Part shown: piece by piece, positions 1-5,960 of the stretch
How the letters are laid out: every line of letters starts with the position of its first letter
How positions within the stretch are numbered: the stretch's first letter is position 1
DNA from: a virus
Virus record (IMG/VR): IMGVR_UViG_3300025849_000210
Location: 1 to 24,748 of that record
Strand: one strand, 5' to 3'
Length of the DNA stretch: 24,748 bases
Position numbers and translations under genes: made by a program
Notes under the pieces: model-generated
What the model was told of the DNA's origin: nothing
Database searches by the model: none
Seen by the model: only the letters and a program-made list of their open reading frames with translations

Positions 1-383
1 AAAGAGTTAAAAACTTCTTCCATTAATGTTTTTTCGTTTAAAAACATAGTGGGTCTTAACCGCGTGTGACCTGATTTTATTGACGGATCATCACCTCGAC
101 AAAAAAATATCTTCTCAATATCTAAGGCTACAAACGCCCAAATATCTGATCTTTTTTGTTTTGATAGATTTCTTGTGTGAAAACTGTAGGATTTATAATT
201 TAATGGAATAAAGCCTGCTGTTTTTATTTGCAGGGTTAGCAGCAAATTATTTGTTGTTTTAATGTAAGCGTCATCAACATTATTGTTGACAAGCGTACAT
301 TCGTGGCCAGCCCTAGAAATTCTGCTTAATGCTAAATACTCACCAGCCCGCCCAACACTTGCGCGGGCCAATTGATCGTGCAT
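1..383 (-). CDS. PD-(D/E)XK nuclease-like protein, C-terminus cut off by window edge
   Basis: The frame is open for 127 codons from an ATG at 383 to the left edge with no stop, so the gene is partial. The pattern fits the PD-(D/E)XK nuclease fold: G14-E15 in an N-terminal helix (GEYLALSRISRAG), D37/D38 after a beta segment, then Q52-I53-K54 in the strand LTLQIKTAG as the (E/Q)xK element. The later stretch SDIWAFVALD followed by IFF resembles the next strand-helix of these nucleases. Members cut or resolve DNA; phage examples include resolvase-like and housekeeping nucleases. The ATG abuts the TAA of the endolysin gene, with GGAG nine bases upstream, so it is probably co-translated with the lysis cassette. 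The fold is inferred from motifs only; the substrate is unknown. Confidence 0.66.
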   Translation of the reverse strand, partial: MHDQLARASVGRAGEYLALSRISRAGHECTLVNNNVDDAYIKTTNNLLLTLQIKTAGFIPLNYKSYSFHTRNLSKQKRSDIWAFVALDIEKIFFCRGDDPSIKSGHTRLRPTMFLNEKTLMEEVFNS

Positions 384-1004
384 TTAAACACTCTCCAACC
401 AAGTATGGATTTTTGTGGTTTGGTGTATTCTATCGTCGATGCCGTGATACCCACCGTTCACCCGCTTCGTTATTTTGCGGATAACCTCGCCATCGACACC
501 AGTGTCTGCAATTTTATACAGACCGTTGTTAGAAAAAAACCACATAGCTGTTTCAAACGCGTATTCTTCTTCCAGCAATGAAGGATCTTCTATAACCTCC
601 GGCAAGCCCATATCAGAAGCAAATGCTTTGACGTTGTTGTATCCCGTCAATTGTAAAAATCCGCGTCCCAAATATAGGCTGGCTTTTTCTTTCGTATCAT
701 TACCCATACGCCCAAAATACACGTTCTCAGCTAACGCTTTTGGGTTACGCGCAAATGGCTCTGCACTTTCCTTAGTCGGAAATCTGCTAGGCCAAACCCG
801 CATCATCGCCTCGACAGAGTAACTCAGGTTTTCTTTTGTTAATTTAAACCCGCCGGATTCGTGGTGGGCCTGCCCCATCAAATGCGCGGCGCGCTTGTTA
901 GATAATTTGTAATGCTTGGCGATTGCGCGCGCCGTATTTGGCCCAAACGATCCATCAGCAGAAACGCCAATCTTCGCCTGCAATTTTCGCATTGCATTAC
1001 TCAT
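384..1004 (-). CDS. Endolysin, GH19 chitinase-like with N-terminal peptidoglycan-binding segment
   Basis: This 206-residue protein should cut cell-wall glycan at the end of infection. Residues about 5-35 (LQAKIGVSADGSFGPNT) look like a PG_binding_1 repeat. Residues about 38-205 look like a glycoside hydrolase family 19 domain: the HHESGGF motif supplies the probable catalytic Glu49, ENLSYS gives the second acidic residue Glu58, and GRGFLQLTGYNN (113-124) and NGGYHGIDDR (183-192) are family signatures. There is no signal peptide or membrane segment, so it probably needs the holin encoded two to three genes upstream to reach the wall. Its ATG overlaps the TGA of the preceding small basic gene (ATGA), which suggests translational coupling. 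Confidence 0.93.
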   Translation of the reverse strand: MSNAMRKLQAKIGVSADGSFGPNTARAIAKHYKLSNKRAAHLMGQAHHESGGFKLTKENLSYSVEAMMRVWPSRFPTKESAEPFARNPKALAENVYFGRMGNDTKEKASLYLGRGFLQLTGYNNVKAFASDMGLPEVIEDPSLLEEEYAFETAMWFFSNNGLYKIADTGVDGEVIRKITKRVNGGYHGIDDRIHQTTKIHTWLESV

Positions 1005-1144
1005 TTTCTCTTCTTCGCCGTTTTAGCAGCAGCTTTAAATGCGCTGGCTTTGGGCGCGCCCTTAGTGCCAACCTTGCGCATTTTCTCACCGCTTCCAGCC
1101 TTAATTCTCTCACGCTTTTTATGAATATTTGAATACAAACTCAT
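1001..1144 (-). CDS. Small, very basic 47-aa protein in the lysis cassette
   Basis: A complete 47-codon frame starts at an ATG at 1144, preceded by a purine-rich GGAAGGGAAAG Shine-Dalgarno, and ends in TGA at 1001-1003 overlapping the endolysin start. Its own start overlaps the stop of the upstream membrane gene (ATGA). The product begins MSLYSNIHKKRERIKAGSG and ends FKAAAKTAKKRK. About a third of its residues are Lys or Arg, and there is no hydrophobic segment. From memory, similar short MSLY-N-I-type basic proteins occur in marine phages, but no function is known to me. A nucleic-acid-binding or minor virion role is possible. The tight overlaps on both sides and the composition make it a credible gene. 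Confidence 0.75.
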   Translation of the reverse strand: MSLYSNIHKKRERIKAGSGEKMRKVGTKGAPKASAFKAAAKTAKKRK

Positions 1145-1341
1145 TTGCTTTCCCTTCCGCTAATATGCCCCGCAACAATGCCTATGACGCCCGTCAAGCT
1201 CATCTGGAGCAGTTCAATGATGTTTTGATCTACCGGCCCACCTTGCTCTCGCGCTAACGCAAACTCATCGTAAACTATGAAACCAAGCAGGCAGATCAGT
1301 CCGGCGCCCATGATAAATACTGTTAAATCTTTTATCCTCAT
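1141..1341 (-). CDS. Small two-TM membrane protein, possible holin or antiholin partner
   Basis: The 66-residue product has a hydrophobic stretch at about 6-24 (DLTVFIMGAGLICLLGFIV) and a second at about 44-60 (LLQMSLTGVIGIVAGHI), joined by a polar acidic loop. Two short TM segments, a charged tail and position next to the endolysin fit a class II holin-like or lysis accessory role. I chose the ATG at 1341, which overlaps the preceding stop as TAATG and has AAGGTG eight bases upstream. A GTG at 1347 is in frame but sits only two bases from that ribosome site. Since a clearer 3-TM holin lies upstream, this could be a second holin, an antiholin or an unrelated membrane protein. Confidence 0.8.
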   Translation of the reverse strand: MRIKDLTVFIMGAGLICLLGFIVYDEFALAREQGGPVDQNIIELLQMSLTGVIGIVAGHISGRESK

Positions 1342-1601
1342 TACCACTTCACCTTATTTGCCCAATACGCCGCAGACATTTTGCCCTTCGCAATATTACT
1401 TGCGTGGCGCGCTTTAAATGATTTGTTTCGGGCCGTTCCATCTTTCGAGCCAGATACACCCTGCTGGCCAAACCTAATTGTTTTTACCTCGTCGCCTGCT
1501 TTGGCCACGACAACGTGTGACTTTGTTTTGTGGCTAGGTGTGCGCTTGGGTTTGTTAAAACCAGACACACCAGCCCGCGCTAATCTAGGATCTTCTTTCA
1601 T
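1341..1601 (-). CDS. Basic 86-aa protein of a conserved phage type, function unknown
   Basis: The product is 86 residues, soluble and strongly basic, with no membrane segment. It starts MKEDPRLARAGVSGFNKPKR, has a middle beta-like stretch SHVVVAKAGDEVKTIRFGQQG, and ends with ARHASNIAKGKMSAAYWANKVKW. I recognise the DPRLARAGVSG-N-KPKRTP and KARHA-NIAKGKMSAAYWA patterns as recurrent in marine phage genomes, usually near late genes, but know of no assigned function. The Lys-rich C-terminus suggests nucleic acid contact. Its start overlaps the holin stop by one base (TAATG) and its stop overlaps the next gene's ATG in the same way, so it is probably translationally coupled within the lysis cassette. 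Confidence 0.86.
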   Translation of the reverse strand: MKEDPRLARAGVSGFNKPKRTPSHKTKSHVVVAKAGDEVKTIRFGQQGVSGSKDGTARNKSFKARHASNIAKGKMSAAYWANKVKW

Positions 1602-1978
1602 TACTTGCTTACCTTCTTAACTTTTTCGAAACTTCTCATTCCAGCCAGACCTAACATACCCGTTAAGATCGGCATCATAACCGACATTTCTGCCTGCGGG
1701 ATTATAAAACCAAAGCCCGCACAAATTGGAGATATAAGAAAGTTAACCATCAAGCCTAGCACACACACATAGCCACACAGAGGGCGCCACGACGCCTGAA
1801 ACCAGTTTCCCTTAGCCTCTGCTGTATTAACCGCTATCTGCGCTAACATGGCCTCCTGTGCGTGCCTGTCAGCCATCGTACTCAATTCATGGCTCAACGC
1901 TGCGGCTTTGTCTTTGTCTTCTATGAATTTTCCAACGATCTCCGTGGCTGGGCCAATCAAGCTTGCAATAATACTCAT
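1601..1978 (-). CDS. Holin, 3-TM (gene-transfer-agent holin family) type
   Basis: This 125-residue protein resembles the Pfam family of 3-TM holins first described for gene transfer agent release. Seen directly: an amphipathic N-terminus (MSIIASLIGPATEIVGKFIE), a charged helical middle (about 20-55), the characteristic W-x-x-x-S-WRPLCGY motif (59-70), and hydrophobic segments at about 67-85, 85-95 and 99-114, followed by a basic tail (EKVKKVSK). Holins accumulate in the inner membrane and open it at a set time, releasing the endolysin. The start overlaps the stop of the upstream EF-hand protein (ATGA) and the stop overlaps the next start. The endolysin lies three genes downstream. Confidence 0.88.
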   Translation of the reverse strand: MSIIASLIGPATEIVGKFIEDKDKAAALSHELSTMADRHAQEAMLAQIAVNTAEAKGNWFQASWRPLCGYVCVLGLMVNFLISPICAGFGFIIPQAEMSVMMPILTGMLGLAGMRSFEKVKKVSK

Positions 1979-2274
1979 CTCTTAGATCCCAGCGCAGAGA
2001 ACCCAAAGAATGCAGCGACAAGTCCCGATATAGCTATGAAATACGTAGGGGCAATATCCGCCAACAACTGACCCGTGGTGTCATACCCAATGAGATCCGC
2101 AGCAACAATGCCAAGCGGGTAAATCAGCAGGCCAAATAAGGCAAACCACGTCATTTTGAGTTGTGCATCTCGCTTGTGATCTGCGTCTTCCATTCGCAGG
2201 CGGCGATCCTCTAGCATAAGCTCGCGCTCATCTGGATCAATCTTGCCGTTACTGTTTAGGTCATATTCAGTCAT
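1975..2274 (-). CDS. Small membrane protein with an N-terminal EF-hand-like calcium loop
   Basis: The 99-residue product starts with a near-canonical EF-hand/dockerin loop: D5-L-N7-S-N9-G-K-I-D13-P-D-E16, with acidic or amide ligands at the expected spacing and the invariant Gly10. A charged helix (about 17-40, LEDRRLRMEDADHKRDA) follows, then two TM segments (about 42-62 and 75-95) and a short basic tail. A single EF-hand fused to two TM helices directly upstream of a holin suggests a membrane protein responsive to divalent cations, perhaps a lysis regulator; that is inference. The ribosome site AAGGAG precedes the ATG by eight bases. Similar proteins occur, as I recall, in other marine phages without a known role. 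Confidence 0.88.
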   Translation of the reverse strand: MTEYDLNSNGKIDPDERELMLEDRRLRMEDADHKRDAQLKMTWFALFGLLIYPLGIVAADLIGYDTTGQLLADIAPTYFIAISGLVAAFFGFSALGSKR

Positions 2275-2386
2275 CTGTTAAACTCCTTGCGTATCCTTTT
2301 GCTATATTTTTATGACTTGTTATTATAACAACTTTTCCACGTTTGCCATATACAACGTACTTTTTGCCTTTTTGAACTAATATCAC
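2267..2386 (-). CDS. Putative 39-aa basic protein with GTG start
   Basis: The 112 bases between two clear genes hold an open frame on the coding strand that starts with GTG directly after the TGA of the upstream gene and ends in TGA inside the start of the EF-hand gene (8-base overlap). The product is MILVQKGKKYVVYGKRGKVV followed by IITSHKNIAKGYARSLTDD: a predicted beta hairpin then a helix, rich in Lys and Gly. An AAGGG lies ten bases before the GTG. Exact fit between neighbours, protein-like alternation and lack of any competing frame support it; the weak start and small size argue for caution. I do not know a function. Confidence 0.58.
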   Translation of the reverse strand: MILVQKGKKYVVYGKRGKVVIITSHKNIAKGYARSLTDD

Positions 2387-2860
2387 TCACCATTTACCCT
2401 GTGATCTTCCGACAAACCAAATAACTCCGCCCGCGATTGCTAAACCAACTGAAATTATCAATGTAATTATAATTCCGTTTATAAGATTGTCTATTGCCTC
2501 TTTTTTTGCGTAAACCAAGTCCCGTTGCTCTTTGCGCTGTTGTGCTTCGATAGCTACAATCTCACGCCAAGCAGATGGCCCATAAACGAATGAAATATAA
2601 TCCTTTAATTCTTCACGCATTTCTTTCAGCTTTTGTTTTTGAGTCCACAATTCTAAAGCGTGACTTTGAGTGTCCGAAAAAATTTTATAAAGTGGAGGTT
2701 TTTTAGATTTCTGCTCTAAGAAATCAATGTCAGCAGATGCTTTTGCAAACTGAGAAATTGCGCCTGTGAAACTTGAAATTTCCTTGCCGACCTCACAAGC
2801 CTTTTTTATTCCTTTGTATGCGCTTGTGGCGAGTGTTATCGCACTGATAGGATCAATCAT
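2387..2860 (-). CDS. C-terminally membrane-anchored, helical 157-aa protein
   Basis: The product begins MIDPISAITLATSAYKGIKK, contains long charged helical stretches (about 45-115), and ends with one strong TM segment (about 127-150, LINGIIITLIISVGLAIAGGVIWFVG) and a short basic tail. It thus looks like a tail-anchored protein with a helical soluble part, Lys-rich around 50-85. Phages with a similar order carry proteins starting MIDPISA near their late genes, but I know no function. Position in a run of small membrane genes before the holin suggests a lysis accessory or membrane-adapting role. AAAGG lies seven bases before the ATG. A virion protein is an alternative. Confidence 0.82.
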   Translation of the reverse strand: MIDPISAITLATSAYKGIKKACEVGKEISSFTGAISQFAKASADIDFLEQKSKKPPLYKIFSDTQSHALELWTQKQKLKEMREELKDYISFVYGPSAWREIVAIEAQQRKEQRDLVYAKKEAIDNLINGIIITLIISVGLAIAGGVIWFVGRSQGKW

Positions 2861-2877
2861 GCCGGAGCCTTTTTAGT

Positions 2878-3099
2878 TTATCTGTCGAGCATCCTGTCCA
2901 TCTTTAAATCTAACGCGTCCAATCGTGCTATGACACGATCCATTGCTGTGTTGTTGTCAGGTTTAGTTACATATTCTTCTCTCGTTTTATTGATTAAAAT
3001 TTGGAGCCGTTGAAGCTCCAAAATATAACCACGTAAAACGAAACCAACAAAGGCTATGCCCAAAGTTAAAATTGCACTCCAGATCATATCCATTTCCAT
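2878..3099 (-). CDS. Small protein with N-terminal TM and coiled-coil tail
   Basis: The 73-residue product has one TM segment near the N-terminus (about 6-25, IWSAILTLGIAFVGFVLRGY), then a charged helical region (ELQRLQILINKTREEY, later DRVIARLDALDLKMDRMLDR) whose Leu/Ile spacing suggests a coiled coil. This shape is seen in inner-membrane lysis accessories and i-spanin-like proteins, but no outer-membrane partner with a lipobox was found nearby, so a spanin call is not supported. The ATG overlaps the stop of the upstream gene by one base (TAATG). Function unknown; it may be oligomeric and membrane-bound. Confidence 0.8.
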   Translation of the reverse strand: MEMDMIWSAILTLGIAFVGFVLRGYILELQRLQILINKTREEYVTKPDNNTAMDRVIARLDALDLKMDRMLDR

Positions 3100-3404
3100 T
3101 AGTAACTGCCCTGCCAGACGCGTAAGTTGCTAAATTCGCTACTCATCAACTTCCTTTTTAACACATCTTTGACTGCTTGGGTATCCGTCCACTCAACACC
3201 AGCTTCTTTTAGCCAAACAGATAGCATCCCCATATCTACATTTCCGACGTGCTTATAATCAGAGCCGAAACTGTTTTGCGTAACTTCGCGCGCGTGGGCC
3301 GCGTCTTTGAGCATTTGAGAACCGTCAAAGGTTTTCTTAATGACCACGTTGTCACCTTCAAAAGAAACCTTTTCTGAAATTTTAGTTGATGTATTAAGAC
3401 TCAT
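3099..3404 (-). CDS. Conserved 101-aa phage protein downstream of the capsid gene
   Basis: The product starts MSLNTSTKISEKVSFEGDNV and ends MSSEFSNLRVWQGSY. It has an N-terminal beta-like part (to about residue 30) and a helical part with the segment DMGMLSVWLKEAGVEWTDTQAVKDVLKRK. I recall similar proteins beside capsid genes in marine phages but no assigned role. I prefer the ATG at 3404 because GAGG lies six bases upstream; an ATG at 3416 would add four residues. The gene overlaps the end of the upstream gene by 11 bases and its stop overlaps the next start. A virion or head-completion role is possible from position only. Confidence 0.83.
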   Translation of the reverse strand: MSLNTSTKISEKVSFEGDNVVIKKTFDGSQMLKDAAHAREVTQNSFGSDYKHVGNVDMGMLSVWLKEAGVEWTDTQAVKDVLKRKLMSSEFSNLRVWQGSY

Positions 3405-3696
3405 CCCAAGCCTCATTCACATTTGGCGTTGATGGATCATCACCCTTCAGAGTGCCGTCTGCATTGCGCGCACGTTTGCGTTTCGTGCCAATTTTTTCAG
3501 TGGCTTTGCTGGCAACCTTTTTAACTGCCTGCGCAACCTTCGGCGCCTCACTCACAGTTTCTAAGATTGTTACCGTATCGCCGCGCAGTGAGTTTAATTG
3601 CTCAACTTCGCTTTCCGGCAGAATGACAGTTTCACCCTTTTCTATTCTACCCTTGCTGCACAGAATTTTGATTCTGTTAACTATAACTTTCTGCAT
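3394..3696 (-). CDS. Small head-proximal protein, possible head-completion factor
   Basis: The 100-residue product has a compact N-terminal beta-rich part (VIVNRIKILCSKGRIEKGE then VILPESEVEQLNSLRG), a Lys/Ala-rich linker (about 52-75, VAQAVKKVASKATEKIGTKR) and a polar tail (RNADGTLKGDDPSTPNVNEAW). Short proteins with this KGRIEKGE-type start and DDPSTP-VNEAW-type tail often follow capsid genes in phages, as I recall; a capsid-associated or neck role is inferred, not shown. It is the first gene after the hairpin that follows the capsid gene. A strong AGGAG lies six bases before the ATG, which would help translation of read-through transcripts. Confidence 0.82.
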   Translation of the reverse strand: MQKVIVNRIKILCSKGRIEKGETVILPESEVEQLNSLRGDTVTILETVSEAPKVAQAVKKVASKATEKIGTKRKRARNADGTLKGDDPSTPNVNEAWDES

Positions 3697-3718
3697 AAAT
3701 AACTCCTAAATTGAAAAT

Positions 3719-3740
3719 AGGGGCGACATGAGCCGCCCCT
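3719..3740 (-). terminator. Hairpin terminator after the major capsid gene
   Basis: A perfect 7-bp stem (AGGGGCG with CGCCCCT) closes an 8-base loop. In the minus-strand transcript it starts 13 bases after the capsid stop and is followed by the U-rich stretch AUUUUCAAUUU. The U-tract is interrupted, so partial termination is likely, allowing reduced expression of the genes beyond. A 22-base copy with one difference lies at 16145-16166. Confidence 0.75.
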
Positions 3741-3752
3741 AAAGTTATTATA

Positions 3753-4712
3753 TTATGAAGTTGTGTTGTCTGCAATAATTCCAGACGCAGCCTCATTCTT
3801 ACAAACCAATGTAAGTTCTGTCACCACTTGGCGAGTTGTGTTATCACCAGTTTTTGCAAGTGCAACATTTTTGGTTGGACGCAGCATTGCGACTTCCCAC
3901 ATATTGTCCTGCATGATGAAAACGTCACGCGAACGATTTTCCCGTGATGGCATGAACTCCACAGTTCCCCAAGGTGTCACGTAAACAGCCAATGACTTAA
4001 CAACACGCTCGTCGCCAGCTTGCACTGATGAACGCTGGTTGTTGTTACCAGTGAAACCTAGAGCAACGTTCATCTGGAACGCTGATAGATACACTGTGTC
4101 TGGCTTGCCGCCCTCTTCCCAAATTGACTGCATAACTGTGTCAAATTTAGCCTGAGTAAACGCTGTAGGAGCGCCTGAGTCGGTACGTGCGTTGCTGCCT
4201 GTGCCGTTAGGATTGGCACCAGAACTTGCAGAAACAAAGTTCACGTTGGTGGTCATCCAAGCTGGAGCGCCTGCAAGTTCCCTCGCAGTTGTAGCATTAC
4301 CAGCGACTTTAGCGTTATTGTCGAAAAGTGCTTTTTCGATGTCTAACTTTTGCTCTTTTGCAATTAGCAAAGTCTGGTAAGCAATTTGCTTGTTCTTGGA
4401 TACGTGGTCTAATCCCTCATCCGTATCGGGAACCACGACTGCATTTTTAAAGATTTGAGTTGAATTGTTCAATCTTGTTGTTGCAGTACGAGCTTCAGCA
4501 GTTGTTGCGTCACCCTCAATATGTGCGTTAGCCGCACTCGCGCGTAGCGATTGAGTGTTCCACTCTACCAAAGTATTTTTGGCAGAACTTTTTGAGCTTT
4601 TGCTGTAAAATGGAGTTTCCTCCGGCGACACGTTATAAATTACTGAAGATAAATCTTCACGTATTGTATTGACAGAATCATAACTGTCAAAGGTATTGGA
4701 TGGCTGTGCCAT
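3753..4712 (-). CDS. Major capsid protein, SU10 / DUF5309-like
   Basis: The 319-residue product builds the head shell. It matches what I know of the SU10-type capsid family (DUF5309): a start with MAQPSNTFDSYDSVNTIRED, the segment YNVSPEETPFYSKSSKSSAKNT in two adjacent pieces near residue 28-48, the central ALFDNN and an E-rich N-arm-like region, and a late ETPWGTVEFMPS-type strand (here TPWGTVEFMPSRENRSRDVF) followed by RPTKNVALAKTGD. Such proteins adopt the HK97 fold. The scaffold gene precedes it by 19 bases, AAAGGA stands before the ATG, and a hairpin terminator follows, an arrangement expected for the most abundant virion protein. No cleaved pro-domain is evident; the separate scaffold supplies that job. 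Confidence 0.9.
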   Translation of the reverse strand: MAQPSNTFDSYDSVNTIREDLSSVIYNVSPEETPFYSKSSKSSAKNTLVEWNTQSLRASAANAHIEGDATTAEARTATTRLNNSTQIFKNAVVVPDTDEGLDHVSKNKQIAYQTLLIAKEQKLDIEKALFDNNAKVAGNATTARELAGAPAWMTTNVNFVSASSGANPNGTGSNARTDSGAPTAFTQAKFDTVMQSIWEEGGKPDTVYLSAFQMNVALGFTGNNNQRSSVQAGDERVVKSLAVYVTPWGTVEFMPSRENRSRDVFIMQDNMWEVAMLRPTKNVALAKTGDNTTRQVVTELTLVCKNEAASGIIADNTTS

Positions 4713-4731
4713 TATTTTGTCCTTTCAAAGA

Positions 4732-5712
4732 CTACTGGTTTAAGATCAGGCTCAATGCATCATCGATTGAGCCAGTTTTCTGCAAGCGCGCTTGCGCCTT
4801 ATTGCGAGTTACAGCATCTCCGTCTTTACGCTTGGCCGCACCAGCCTTCACAACGGGACGAACATTCTCGCCCTTCTTCTGCGCTTGTTTGCGCTTCGCA
4901 ACCAGTTGCTTATATTTACGTGCGTCATTTAACGCCCGCACATATCTGCTGTCCGTAACCATTTGCATCTCCTCGGCAGTGAAGCCATATTCGATGCCAG
5001 TTTCTACGAGAGCCGACTTAACTTTATCGCTGCTCTCAGGGTTACCCAATTCTGGAATATGTTGAACAAGAGACTCAGCCTGCTGTTGCAGATACGCTTG
5101 ATGCGCCTGCGCCTGCTGCTGATGCTGTTGATTTTGCATATGTTGAACCTGTTGCATTTGGGAGTCATATTGCACCTTGTCCTCATCGTATTTAAGTTTT
5201 TGCTCCATGAACCCAATGGGATCATTTTCAAATAACTCTCTAGATGGTGGGACGGGTGCCTGCACTCCGTTTTGTTGTGCTTGTTGGTATAGCTGCATAA
5301 ATTGTTGTTGCTGCTGTTGCAATGCGGCTTGAGTTTGCTCAGTGTGCTTACGCATCTCAGCAACCTCTTGGAACCGCTTATTAATTGCCGCTTGTCCCGC
5401 AGCAGATTGCTTGAGCTGATCCAGTGTCCAATTCTCTACTTTTCCATCGACTTTGACGGGGATAAAATTGGTGTCTTCAGTAGCTTCTACTAGGTCTTCG
5501 CCGTCAATTTCAACATCATCAAGATCATCAAGATCTTCGCTGGATGCTTCAACGTCATCTTCGCTTTCAGTTGCAGCCTCAACTTCCTCAACCTGATCTT
5601 CATCGGGTGCGGTAATTGCTTCTACAGCTTCACTTAGATTATTTTCTCCAGATTGTTCTGGAGCCGTTGCGAGCAGGCTTTCTGCTGCTGCTTCTAGGGT
5701 AGTCGATTCCAT
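4732..5712 (-). CDS. Capsid scaffolding protein
   Basis: The 326-residue product sits between portal and capsid genes, the usual place for a scaffold, which directs head assembly and then leaves. The N-terminal 85 residues are very acidic (runs such as DDVEASSEDLDDLDDVEIDG). Residues about 86-120 include VKVDGKVENWTLDQLKQSA, a motif I associate with phage scaffolds. The middle (about 125-215) is Gln-rich and helical, consistent with a coiled coil, and the C-terminal 70 residues are basic (KRKQAQKKGENVRPVVKAGA), as in scaffolds whose basic C-terminus binds the capsid protein. The gene starts five bases after its neighbour, with AAAGGAAG upstream. No protease motif was seen. Confidence 0.87.
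   Translation of the reverse strand: MESTTLEAAAESLLATAPEQSGENNLSEAVEAITAPDEDQVEEVEAATESEDDVEASSEDLDDLDDVEIDGEDLVEATEDTNFIPVKVDGKVENWTLDQLKQSAAGQAAINKRFQEVAEMRKHTEQTQAALQQQQQQFMQLYQQAQQNGVQAPVPPSRELFENDPIGFMEQKLKYDEDKVQYDSQMQQVQHMQNQQHQQQAQAHQAYLQQQAESLVQHIPELGNPESSDKVKSALVETGIEYGFTAEEMQMVTDSRYVRALNDARKYKQLVAKRKQAQKKGENVRPVVKAGAAKRKDGDAVTRNKAQARLQKTGSIDDALSLILNQ
4749..4773 (-). promoter_or_regulatory. Perfect 8-bp RNA hairpin at the scaffold/capsid boundary
   Basis: Within the last codons of the scaffold gene the transcript can form GGCUCAAU paired with AUUGAGCC around a 9-base loop. It lies about 37 bases before the capsid start. No U-tract follows, so it is unlikely to terminate. It could mark an RNA processing or stabilising site that raises capsid mRNA over scaffold mRNA; that is inference. 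Confidence 0.45.
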
Positions 5713-5717
5713 CGGTA

Positions 5718-5960
5718 CTACTTCCTTTGTTTGCGATCTAAAAGCGCCTCTGCCATAACGGCGGCGTCGAGGGTTGCTTCGATCTGGTCTAGCGCGCGCA
5801 TTATTGCGTGTGCCTCTTCGCGCACGTCCACTTCGGACGCACTACTGCCCGCAAAAATCGACATTTGATTTTCGCGTACACTCTGCATGAAAGTCTTGAA
5901 CGCGGTATCGTTTTTTAAACGGCGCGCTTCATCAGCTTCTATGCGGATTCCCGTACTCAT
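5718..5960 (-). CDS. Small helical protein between portal and scaffold
   Basis: The 80-residue product is almost entirely helical and charged (MSTGIRIEADEARRLKNDT then FKTFMQSVRENQMSIFAGSS), with a C-terminal helix REEAHAIMRALDQIEATLD. Short proteins of this kind commonly sit next to portal genes in phages; some have been proposed as assembly or packaging helpers, but I cannot name the family. It has no membrane segment or metal motif. The ATG overlaps the portal stop (ATGA), and the scaffold starts five bases after its stop, so the three genes are likely translated together. Confidence 0.8.
   Translation of the reverse strand: MSTGIRIEADEARRLKNDTAFKTFMQSVRENQMSIFAGSSASEVDVREEAHAIMRALDQIEATLDAAVMAEALLDRKQRK

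Noticed and set aside
2878-3099. An i-spanin call for the 73-aa TM protein
   Set aside because: No embedded or downstream outer-membrane lipoprotein with a lipobox was found, so only the membrane topology is reported.
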